Shown: positions 9,411 through 16,595 of the stretch, piece after piece | Numbering within the stretch: the first letter of the stretch is position 1 | Layout of the letters: every line of letters begins with the position of its first letter | Assembly: GCF_003605635.1 (NCBI RefSeq) | Contig: NZ_QMDW01000008.1 | Location: 62,001-126,000 of the forward strand | Direction: 5' to 3' | From: Halonotius pteroides | GTDB taxonomy: Archaea > Halobacteriota > Halobacteria > Halobacteriales > Haloferacaceae | DNA length: 64,000 bases | Program-made: the position numbers and the translations under genes | The notes under the pieces: model-generated | Told to the model about the DNA's origin: nothing | Seen by the model: the letters and a program-made list of their open reading frames with translations, nothing else | The model's database searches: none

Positions 9411-11197
9411 TGGGGTCAGCACTCGAAACTGGTACACCAAGCTTCGTTGATCGCTTCCCACAGGAGGCATCAGTCGTCAAAGCCGCCCTGACAAGCTCAT
9501 TTATCGCGCTGTTCCTTGGCGCGGTGTTTGGGCTTATTCAGGGGTTACACCGAACCGACGTTTTTCGCTTCCTCGATTCACAGTACTACTACACCGTGCT
9601 GACAGCCCACGGTGTGCTGATGGTCGTCTCGTTTACCATCTTTTTTCTCGTTGGGATCTTCACCTGGGCCGTTGTCCGCAGCCTTGATCGGCCGGTCGAG
9701 GATATCCGCTACACGTGGGCCTGGTATGGCCTGATGGTGGTTGGAACACTGATGGCCGTTGTGGCGATTCTCGGCGGGTTTGTCCCCTCAACGGAGCTGA
9801 GTGCCGACGTGCTGTACACGTTCTATGCCCCGCTCCAGGCCCATCCGCTGTTTTATGGTGGGTTAGCCATCTTCATCATCGGCACCTGGCTCGCCGGAGC
9901 GGATTGGTTCCGCTCGTGGTACGCCTGGAAACAGGAGCATCCCGACGAACGCATTCCGCTGCAGACGTTTATGGTGTTGACGACGATGCTGATGTGGTAT
10001 ATCGCCACGATCGGGATTGCGATCGCTGTCGTCGGCTTCCTGCTGCCGTGGTCGCTGGGGCTCATCGAGAGTGTCAATCCGCTGTTGACCCGAACCTTGT
10101 TTTGGTTCTGGGGCCATCCGGTGGTCTACTTCTGGCTGATGCCGGCGTACCTGCTGTGGTATACGGTGCTGCCGAGTATCTCGGGTGGGCGGCTGTTCAG
10201 CGATCCACTCGCCCGCGTCGTCTTTGTGTTGTTCCTCCTGTTGTCGACGCCGGTGGGCATCCACCACCAGTACGTTGATCCGGGCATCGCCGAAGGGTTC
10301 AAGCTGATCGCCATGACGAACACGATGTTCCTCCTGCTGCCGAGTCTGTTGACTGCCTTTACTGTCGTCGCCAGCATGGAACACGGTGCGCGACAGCGCG
10401 GCGGGAGTGGCCTCTTCGGCTGGCTGCGCGCACTGCCGTGGCGGAATCCGGCCTTTACCGGCATGGCTCTTGCCGGACTGATGTTTGCTGCCGGTGGGTT
10501 CAGCGGCATGATCAACGCCGGGATGAACATCAACTATCTTATACACAACACGCTGTGGGTGCCAGGTCACTTCCATCTCACCGTCGGCACAGCAGTTGCC
10601 CTGACGTTCATGGCAGCGAGCTACTGGCTGTGGCCACAGCTCACGAACAAACCGCTGTTCAGCCGACCGATCGCGCTGACACAAACTGTCGTCTGGTTTG
10701 TCGGCATGGCACTGATGTCGAATGCGATGCACGTTATGGGGCTGTTCGGTGTCCCACGGCGCACCGCCGAGCCACAGTACGAGGGCTTTGAGTTCGTCGC
10801 CTCATTCGGCTCGATTACCGAGCTGCGAATGCAGCTTGCCCTCGGAGCGACCCTGTTGTTCATCTCGACGGTGTTGTTCGTGAGCAACATCGCACTCTCA
10901 ACCGGGTCGCCGACGCGGACAGGGCTCGGACAACCGCTCTCAAAGCCGCTGTCGCCGGCGGCTGATTCACCGGAGGTGCTGGACAATCTCAAGCTCTGGT
11001 TTGGGATCGCTATGGTGTTGGTCGTCTTGGCATACATGCTCCCGCTGGCCAGCATTGTCGGCGACAGTGGTGTCATTGACCGTGGCGTCTCCGCCGCACC
11101 GGTGATGATCGATCTCCTCACAGGGCTCAATCCAGTTACTGCGGTCACTGAGGCGGTCAGCCGTCTGAGTGTGGCGATCGTGGGGGTGGTTCCATGA
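9410..11197 (+). CDS. cbaA: Haem-copper oxidase subunit I, ba3/B type (CbaA)
   Basis: 595 residues and about 13 membrane helices. Low-spin haem ligands are His67 (TAHGVLM) and His389. CuB ligands are His236, His285 and His286 (IHHQYVDPG), with Tyr240 spaced for the His-Tyr cross-link (HPVVY). The high-spin haem ligand is His387 (VPGHFHL). The enzyme reduces O2 to water and pumps protons. The sequence lacks the full D-channel motif of A-type oxidases, as expected for the B family. It overlaps the next gene by 4 nt (ATGA at 11194-11197). Confidence 0.95.
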   Translation: MGSALETGTPSFVDRFPQEASVVKAALTSSFIALFLGAVFGLIQGLHRTDVFRFLDSQYYYTVLTAHGVLMVVSFTIFFLVGIFTWAVVRSLDRPVEDIRYTWAWYGLMVVGTLMAVVAILGGFVPSTELSADVLYTFYAPLQAHPLFYGGLAIFIIGTWLAGADWFRSWYAWKQEHPDERIPLQTFMVLTTMLMWYIATIGIAIAVVGFLLPWSLGLIESVNPLLTRTLFWFWGHPVVYFWLMPAYLLWYTVLPSISGGRLFSDPLARVVFVLFLLLSTPVGIHHQYVDPGIAEGFKLIAMTNTMFLLLPSLLTAFTVVASMEHGARQRGGSGLFGWLRALPWRNPAFTGMALAGLMFAAGGFSGMINAGMNINYLIHNTLWVPGHFHLTVGTAVALTFMAASYWLWPQLTNKPLFSRPIALTQTVVWFVGMALMSNAMHVMGLFGVPRRTAEPQYEGFEFVASFGSITELRMQLALGATLLFISTVLFVSNIALSTGSPTRTGLGQPLSKPLSPAADSPEVLDNLKLWFGIAMVLVVLAYMLPLASIVGDSGVIDRGVSAAPVMIDLLTGLNPVTAVTEAVSRLSVAIVGVVP

Positions 11198-11412
11198 GAG
11201 ACGCCTCCCCCGGCGGCATCCTGCTCGGAAGCGGCGTCCTGTTTGTGGTTCTCTGGGAGATCCGCAGCGCGCTCGGCCTGCTGGCCGGCGTCGACACCAA
11301 CGGTGCGGCGTACTTCATCGGAACGGTCATCGTCGTTGCGTTCGTCGCCTTCGGCCTGAGCGTCGGGCTGTTTCAGGTGTCGGCGATGGTGTTCAACGAG
11401 CGTCGATCCTAA
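11194..11412 (+). CDS. Small two-helix membrane protein of the oxidase operon (CbaC-like)
   Basis: 72 residues from an ATG overlapping the cbaA stop. Two hydrophobic segments (GILLGSGVLFVVLWEI; AYFIGTVIVVAFVAFGLSVGLFQV) flank a short loop. Tight coupling to subunit I suggests a structural or assembly subunit. The family is not recognised beyond this position, and no metal-binding residues are evident. Confidence 0.75.
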   Translation: MRDASPGGILLGSGVLFVVLWEIRSALGLLAGVDTNGAAYFIGTVIVVAFVAFGLSVGLFQVSAMVFNERRS

Positions 11413-11434
11413 TCGGGGTCGACAACCCCTTCTC

Positions 11435-12088
11435 ATGTCGCAGACAGCATCCATCTGGTCGCCGGTCGGAACCGCGGTGAGCATCGCGGTTGTCGCGGCA
11501 GTGATGCTCGTGGCCGCGATCATGGCGTATCTCAACGGCACCAACGCGGCGATTACCGAGCTACGAGCGCTGGCGTATCCGGTTGTGTGGATCAGCGTCA
11601 GCCTCGCGGCGGCGGTCTGGATCGGGCAGACAGTGCAGGGCCGCCCGCGGCGGTGGCGAGGAATCGCTGTCGGCGGCGGCTACACGCTGGTGATCGCCTG
11701 GCTCACCGGCCTGCTCGGAGCGACGACCGGCGGCTTCCCGCTGGGGGTGCATGCGGCACCGCCGGGGTGGGGGCCGATCATCCTCTATGACAGCGGGCTC
11801 CTTCGGCTGTCGATCGTCCCATTCAAGCTGATCGCGTATCTCGCCTTGGGCTATGTCATCTACGCCCTCGTGGCCGCACATCGTGGCTCGATTCGAGCGG
11901 CTGCGGTCGGTGTGTTCTCCTGTGTAAGTTGCACCGGCCCGTTGCTGGTCGCGATCATCGGCGCAGTCGGTGGGACACAGGCGACGACCGCGGTGGCAAC
12001 CGCCGGCTACGACATCGCCACGGCGGCGTTGGTGGTGACGTTCGGACTGCTCGTCGCGGTCGTTGCGCGACAGCAGCCGACCGGCTGA
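11435..12088 (+). CDS. Polytopic membrane protein at the end of the oxidase operon, function unknown
   Basis: 217 residues with about six hydrophobic segments. A CxxC in FSCVSCTGPLL lies near residue 167 inside or next to a membrane segment, a feature that could handle copper or thiols. It follows the small subunit gene after 22 nt, so it is probably cotranscribed with cbaDBA. Haloarchaeal oxidase operons often end with such a gene (CbaE-like). An assembly role is my inference. Confidence 0.7.
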   Translation: MSQTASIWSPVGTAVSIAVVAAVMLVAAIMAYLNGTNAAITELRALAYPVVWISVSLAAAVWIGQTVQGRPRRWRGIAVGGGYTLVIAWLTGLLGATTGGFPLGVHAAPPGWGPIILYDSGLLRLSIVPFKLIAYLALGYVIYALVAAHRGSIRAAAVGVFSCVSCTGPLLVAIIGAVGGTQATTAVATAGYDIATAALVVTFGLLVAVVARQQPTG

Positions 12089-12091
12089 CCG

Positions 12092-12712
12092 TTACCGGCC
12101 GGTCGACGCTTTGATACCGTCGATCAGATCGCGGTCGACAGCGGTCGCTTGCCGAACGCTTCCCCCGTGAGTCGACGCAAACGAGTCGGCGTCCTCACGA
12201 ACCGAAAAGGCGATCACATCCGACCCCATCGCGCCCCGCACCTCGCTGCCGGCGACAACGAACAGTTCGGATTCAAGCGCGAAGCTGTCGGCATCAAGTG
12301 CCGCCGAGATAAACGGCTCGCTGTCGTCGCTGAGGTCGTACTCAACCTGGCTGTAATCGGTGAGATAGGTACCGATCGGCGTCGCACCCTCATCAACACG
12401 GTCGAACCGGTAGCTATAGGCACAGATGCCACTGCAGAACCATGCTGGGCCATCACGGTCGTCAGGCAGTGATTCAAAGTAGACCTGACCGGTTGGCCCA
12501 GGGTAGTCCTGGATGATCATGCCGCACTCATCGCAGGCCTGGCCCGCACCGAGTGAGACGGGGGCTGGAACCTCGCCGCCAGCCGAGGAGCCGCCAAGAC
12601 AGCCGGCGACAACGGTGGCTGCCAGCCCACCGCCGGCAGCAACCATCGACCGCCGGGACAGCGATGGCGACAGCAGGCGGTCGGGGATCGATCGATCAGG
12701 CGGGTGTGACAT
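12092..12712 (-). CDS. nosL: NosL-family copper-binding lipoprotein
   Basis: 206 residues from the ATG at 12712; upstream codons in the same frame lack signal-peptide features. A twin-arginine-like SRRSMVA and lipobox VVAGC (cleavage before Cys near residue 36) predict an exported lipoprotein. The core has CDECGMII, the NosL copper-site motif, then a second Cys pair (WFCSGICAYS), YLTDYSQVEYDL and FSVREDADSFASTHGG. NosL proteins are Cu(I) chaperones that work with NosDFY. The gene is convergent with the oxidase operon and divergent from the Sco1 gene. It shares sequence blocks with the N-terminal domain of the NosD at 1485-3419. Confidence 0.87.
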   Translation of the reverse strand: MSHPPDRSIPDRLLSPSLSRRSMVAAGGGLAATVVAGCLGGSSAGGEVPAPVSLGAGQACDECGMIIQDYPGPTGQVYFESLPDDRDGPAWFCSGICAYSYRFDRVDEGATPIGTYLTDYSQVEYDLSDDSEPFISAALDADSFALESELFVVAGSEVRGAMGSDVIAFSVREDADSFASTHGGSVRQATAVDRDLIDGIKASTGR

Positions 12713-12865
12713 ACAGACGGGTATGGGTCGGTCGAGCAAAACCGGTCTGGTGTAGCCATCAAACAGCGGTCGATGTGGGTGGGTAGATGGCAAAAAGCGC
12801 GTCACGGAGTTACTTCGAGGCCCACACCAGAGGCTACTTTCAGCCGGCACCAGTACAGATGAGTA

Positions 12866-13558
12866 ATGGATCGACGGTCGTATCTCAATGCAGGCGCGGC
12901 GGTAGCGGCAGCGGGTGCGACCGCCGGCTGTCTCGGCGGCCTCTTCGACAACGGGCCGGAAAACGTCGTGTTGTCCGAACCGGACGACCAGCTCGCCGAC
13001 AGCAGTTCGCTGGCGTATCCGGCCTACGGCGAGTCGTTCCCGACGTTTACGCTGTCAAATCCGTTCGCTGAGGCGTCGTTTTCGGTCGCCGACTTCGGGG
13101 AGCCGTTTCTCTGTACGGCGTTCTATGCGTTCTGTCCCGCCGAATGTATCCTGCTGTTGAACTCGTTTGGGAAGGTGCAGGCGCGGCTGCTCGAAGCGGA
13201 TCGAGCCGATGAGATCGGCCTTCTGGCGATCACGTTCGATCCCGAACGCGACACACCCGAGACGTTGCGGACAAACGCCGACCGGCGGGGCATCAACTAC
13301 CAGCATCCGATGTGGTACTATCTGCGACCCAGATCGGCCGACGCCGCCAAACAGGTCGTGGAGGAAAAACTCGGGTTGGCCTACGAGAAAATCGGTGATG
13401 TCAACGGCGATGCCTACGAGTTCACCCATATCAGCGTCACCTTCCTTGTCAACCCAGACGGGGTGGTCGAACGCGCCTATCGGGGCGAACAGCCGGCTGT
13501 CGACCGTCTCGTCGACGACAGTCTCACCGTCCAGAACGCCTATTCTCAGGATACCTGA
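12866..13558 (+). CDS. SCO1/SenC-family copper chaperone lipoprotein
   Basis: 230 residues. The start MDRRSYLNAG leads into a hydrophobic stretch and lipobox TAGC (Cys22). The thioredoxin-like domain carries CPAEC (Cys90, Cys94) and the copper-ligand His187 (FTHISVTFLVNPDG), the complete Sco1 set. The family delivers copper to or reduces the CuA site of oxidase subunit II. Two bases separate it from the next gene. It is probably expressed divergently from nosL. Confidence 0.9.
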   Translation: MDRRSYLNAGAAVAAAGATAGCLGGLFDNGPENVVLSEPDDQLADSSSLAYPAYGESFPTFTLSNPFAEASFSVADFGEPFLCTAFYAFCPAECILLLNSFGKVQARLLEADRADEIGLLAITFDPERDTPETLRTNADRRGINYQHPMWYYLRPRSADAAKQVVEEKLGLAYEKIGDVNGDAYEFTHISVTFLVNPDGVVERAYRGEQPAVDRLVDDSLTVQNAYSQDT

Positions 13559-13560
13559 TC

Positions 13561-14391
13561 GTGAGCCTGCTTCTCCAACACAGCTGCAGCGCGCCGAGTT
13601 CGGCCAGCAGCCTTGCTGGCCAGCCGGTAAGTCTGGGGGTGTTTCTGCTGATCGGGCTCTTTGGTGGGGCCCACTGTCTGGGGATGTGTGGGCCGTTGGT
13701 GACGACCTACGCCGACCGGATGCGCGAACAGGACGACTGCGGTGGCGGCCGTGGCGGCGGCCGGCTCTCTGTCGGGATGGTCAAACAACACGGGCTGTTC
13801 AACCTCGGGCGGGCGGTGAGCTACACGCTGATCGGCGGCCTCTTTGGCCTGGCCGGCTCGCTGGTCGTCGTCTCGGCGGGGCAGGTGACGACAGCGTTCC
13901 GCGAGCTCAACATCGTCGTCGGCTTCAGCATCGGGCTGCTTATCATGGCCGCCGGCGTGAGCTATCTGATTCGCGGCCAGGTCATGTCGCTGCCCGGCGA
14001 GTCGCTGGTGACGCCGGTGACGACGGCGGTGCAATCGCGGCTCATGGTGCGGGTCGACGACTACGTCGGTGGGCCACGGATCGCACTGCTCGGCGGGATC
14101 CACGGGTTGTTGCCGTGTCCGCTGCTGTATCCGGCGTTTCTGTACGCGTTTGCCCAGGCTGCGCCGGTGCGGGGTGCGCTATCGCTGGCCGCGCTTGGGC
14201 TCGGCACGATCCCGTCGCTGTTTCTCTATGGAACGCTGTTTCAGTCGGTGTCGGTGTCGACCCGGGTGAAACTCCATCGGGTACTCGGCGTTGGCTTTCT
14301 CGTGTTGGGGTATATCCCGTTTCAACACGCGCTGATGCTCATGGGGATCGAGTTGCCACACCTGCCGGTACCGTTCTATCAACCGCTCTGA
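13561..14391 (+). CDS. COG2836 (SafE/TauE-like) cytochrome-biogenesis membrane protein
   Basis: 276 residues from a GTG start 2 nt after the Sco1 stop. Six or so membrane helices. The first carries GGAHCLGMCGPL (His38, Cys39, Cys43), diagnostic of the COG2836 family often found next to ccoGHIS genes in bacteria; a related GGIHGLLPCPLLYPAF occurs near residue 180. The Cys/Met/His set suggests copper handling in the membrane. Database names (sulfite exporter, urease accessory-like) are likely misleading here. Context with Sco1, NosL and the oxidase supports copper supply. Confidence 0.85.
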   Translation: MSLLLQHSCSAPSSASSLAGQPVSLGVFLLIGLFGGAHCLGMCGPLVTTYADRMREQDDCGGGRGGGRLSVGMVKQHGLFNLGRAVSYTLIGGLFGLAGSLVVVSAGQVTTAFRELNIVVGFSIGLLIMAAGVSYLIRGQVMSLPGESLVTPVTTAVQSRLMVRVDDYVGGPRIALLGGIHGLLPCPLLYPAFLYAFAQAAPVRGALSLAALGLGTIPSLFLYGTLFQSVSVSTRVKLHRVLGVGFLVLGYIPFQHALMLMGIELPHLPVPFYQPL

Positions 14392-14409
14392 AACCCCGGA
14401 GTGAGAGAA

Positions 14410-14429
14410 CCCGCGGCTCCAGCCGGGGG
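14410..14429. repeat. Hairpin downstream of the COG2836 gene: terminator or IS605-type end remnant
   Basis: CCCGCGGCT, loop CC, AGCCGGGGG: a 9-bp stem with one mismatch and a 2-nt loop, the same geometry as the IS200/IS605 ends at 3979 and 5765. No T-run follows. It lies 19 nt after the stop at 14391. Confidence 0.45.
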
Positions 14430-14602
14430 AACACGACGAAACGGAGGCTCTAGACCACTCCTCTCGGAGTATCGGGGCGACCATCAGATCCCCGTTGCTG
14501 GAGCGTATAGCCCTCGTCGAACCATGTCGATGCGGCCGGGGGTCGGATGCCCGCCGGGTAGCAAACCATGGTGATTATCACCAGACCCGATCAAGTGCTG
14601 GT

Positions 14603-15643
14603 ATGAGCGAGTCGGTATATGAATCGATCGTTGAACACAGCAACGACGGGATCTTCCTCGCCCAAGACGGCGAGATCACCTACGCCAATCAGCGACTGTG
14701 TGAGCTGACAGGCTATAACCCGGACGAACTTGATGGAATGGCAAAGCTAGATATCGTCGCCCCCGACGACCGTGAGCTGGTCAAAGGCTACCATTTTGCC
14801 CGGATGAGCGGCGATCCCGCCCCCAACCAGTATGAGGTCGCATTGCAGACGGTCGACAACGAGTTGGTGCCCGTCGAGCTGTCGGTGAGCCGCGTCCACT
14901 ACAAGGGCGAGCCCGCGGCCGTCTCGGTCTGTCGGGATATCACCGATCGACAGCAGTATCAACGCCGACTGGAGGAACAGCGGGATAATCTCGAGTTGCT
15001 GAATCAGGTAGTGCGTCACGACATCCGCAACGACCTCCAGATCGTTGTCGCCTACAGCGAGATGTTGACGGGAAGTGTCGATGCGGACGCCGAGGCGTAT
15101 CTCCAATCGATCCGTGAGAGCGCGCGCAACGCGGTCGATCTAACCGCGACCGCCCGAGATCTCGCCGATGTGATGCTCCAACAGCACGAGCGGGGGACAA
15201 TCGAGCTTGCCCGACCGCTCGAACAGCAGATCGAATCCATCCGAACAGCCCATGCCGCCGCGGTGATCAACGTCGAGGGCTCGATCCCGTCGGTAACCGT
15301 CTACGGCAACGAGATGCTCGATGCCGTCTTTCGGAATCTCTTGCAGAACGCGATCCAACACAACGACACGGAGATCCCCGAGATCACCGTCAGCGTCGAC
15401 CACGGCGACGACACCGTCCGGGTCGCCGTCGCCGACAACGGCCCTGGCGTTCCCGAGAGCCAACGCGAGGAGATCTTCGGCAAAGGCGAGAAAGGCTTAG
15501 AGAGCGACGGCTCCGGGATCGGGCTGTATCTCGTCTATACGCTTGTCGACAGCTACAGCGGCTCGGTGTGGGTTGAGGACAACGATCCCGAGGGGGCGGT
15601 GTTTGTCGTAGAACTCCCGATCGCCGAGGCGGACGAGGCGTAA
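14603..15643 (+). CDS. PAS-domain sensor histidine kinase
   Basis: 346 residues from the ATG at 14603; the upstream frame has no domain and lies in the intergenic stretch. A PAS domain spans about 5-115 (HSNDGIFLAQDGEITYANQ). The HisKA box VVRHDIRND has the phospho-accepting His139. The ATPase domain shows an N box (NAIQHND), G1 DNGPGVPE and G2 GSGIGLYLV. There is no membrane segment, so it senses cytoplasmic or redox signals. No response regulator is adjacent. Its position after the oxidase genes may be coincidental. Confidence 0.9.
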   Translation: MSESVYESIVEHSNDGIFLAQDGEITYANQRLCELTGYNPDELDGMAKLDIVAPDDRELVKGYHFARMSGDPAPNQYEVALQTVDNELVPVELSVSRVHYKGEPAAVSVCRDITDRQQYQRRLEEQRDNLELLNQVVRHDIRNDLQIVVAYSEMLTGSVDADAEAYLQSIRESARNAVDLTATARDLADVMLQQHERGTIELARPLEQQIESIRTAHAAAVINVEGSIPSVTVYGNEMLDAVFRNLLQNAIQHNDTEIPEITVSVDHGDDTVRVAVADNGPGVPESQREEIFGKGEKGLESDGSGIGLYLVYTLVDSYSGSVWVEDNDPEGAVFVVELPIAEADEA

Positions 15644-15691
15644 TCACAAGACACTGATCGGCAGGCACAGGGTAAGCTATCGCACAACAGC

Positions 15692-16429
15692 TCACGCATC
15701 CCGGACGACGAGCACCGGGCGGCGCGCCCGATCAACGAGCTGTCCGGTCATCCGGCCGAAGATACGCTCACGGAGCGACGGCTCGGACTCGCCGACGACG
15801 AGCATATCATACCCCTTGGCTGTCTCGACGATCGCATCGCCGGGCGAGCCGCGCTGGTCGACCTGCCAGTCAACACGGTCAGGGTCAATGCCGATCTCTG
15901 CGAGGCGATCGCAGGCTCCCCTGAGAAGAAACTCGCCGTGGGAGGCTTCATCGTCGGCGTCGGCAACGTTGTACAGCGTTGCGGTCGCATCACTCGCGCC
16001 CAGCAGGTCGGCCACAAAGGAGACGATCCGTTCGATATTCTCGTCGCCGCGTATTGGAACCAGCAGACGAGCAAACGTCTCATCGCTATCGCCGGGTGTG
16101 AGCACCGCATCGACGCCGTACTCGACCGCGATGTGGTCGATGGTCTCGGCGCGATCGTGAGTAAAGACAACGACAGAATCGACCGCCGCACCCCGGTCGG
16201 CAAACTGCGCAACCGCCCTCTCGGTGGCGGCGGTTGCCGCCTCGTCGTGGTTCGCGCGGAGCTGTTCCGGCGGTGCCTGACTCGGAACCGGGTAGTAGCC
16301 CAACACGACAACATGGAGCGGCGACAGAATATCGACCAACGCCACCGGTAACGTCTTTCCGTCGGCGGCGTTTACCGGGATTAACACCGTCGGCTTCCCC
16401 TCGTTGTCGTTGCTCTTATGCGTGGCCAT
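15692..16429 (-). CDS. Universal stress protein, two Usp-like domains
   Basis: 245 residues from the ATG at 16429 (MATHKSNDNEG), chosen because upstream codons are low-complexity. The N-terminal half starts KPTVLIPVNAADG; the second half starts RLLVPIRGDENIERI and ends RPVLVVRDA, the Usp C-terminal strand. The nucleotide-binding G-2x-G-9x-G(S/T) pattern is not intact: VVGESEPSLRERIFGRMTGQL is a variant. It is divergent from an amino-acid permease that carries its own Usp domains, suggesting a functional pair. Confidence 0.82.
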   Translation of the reverse strand: MATHKSNDNEGKPTVLIPVNAADGKTLPVALVDILSPLHVVVLGYYPVPSQAPPEQLRANHDEAATAATERAVAQFADRGAAVDSVVVFTHDRAETIDHIAVEYGVDAVLTPGDSDETFARLLVPIRGDENIERIVSFVADLLGASDATATLYNVADADDEASHGEFLLRGACDRLAEIGIDPDRVDWQVDQRGSPGDAIVETAKGYDMLVVGESEPSLRERIFGRMTGQLVDRARRPVLVVRDA

Positions 16430-16494
16430 GCGTTTAAAATAGGCTCTGTTCGGATTAAACACCGGGGATCTAGCCGTCGCCGTGGGCGTCCCGG

Positions 16495-16504
16495 TATATA
16501 AATA
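16495..16504 (+). promoter_or_regulatory. TATA box for the permease-Usp gene, in a divergent promoter region
   Basis: TATATAAATA lies about 90 nt ahead of the GTG at 16596. Between them an ATG at 16535 opens a 19-codon frame ending TAA at 16592-16594, one base before the GTG; this could be a leader peptide or chance. A TATA read on the minus strand could also serve the Usp gene starting at 16429. Confidence 0.45.
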
Positions 16505-16595
16505 CGGCCGGCACATCCGTTAGAGTACGATCACATGGTGAGCAACACGTATCTCAGTTCCCCTGACCAACTCGGCCGCCGTCCGGCGTGGTAAC

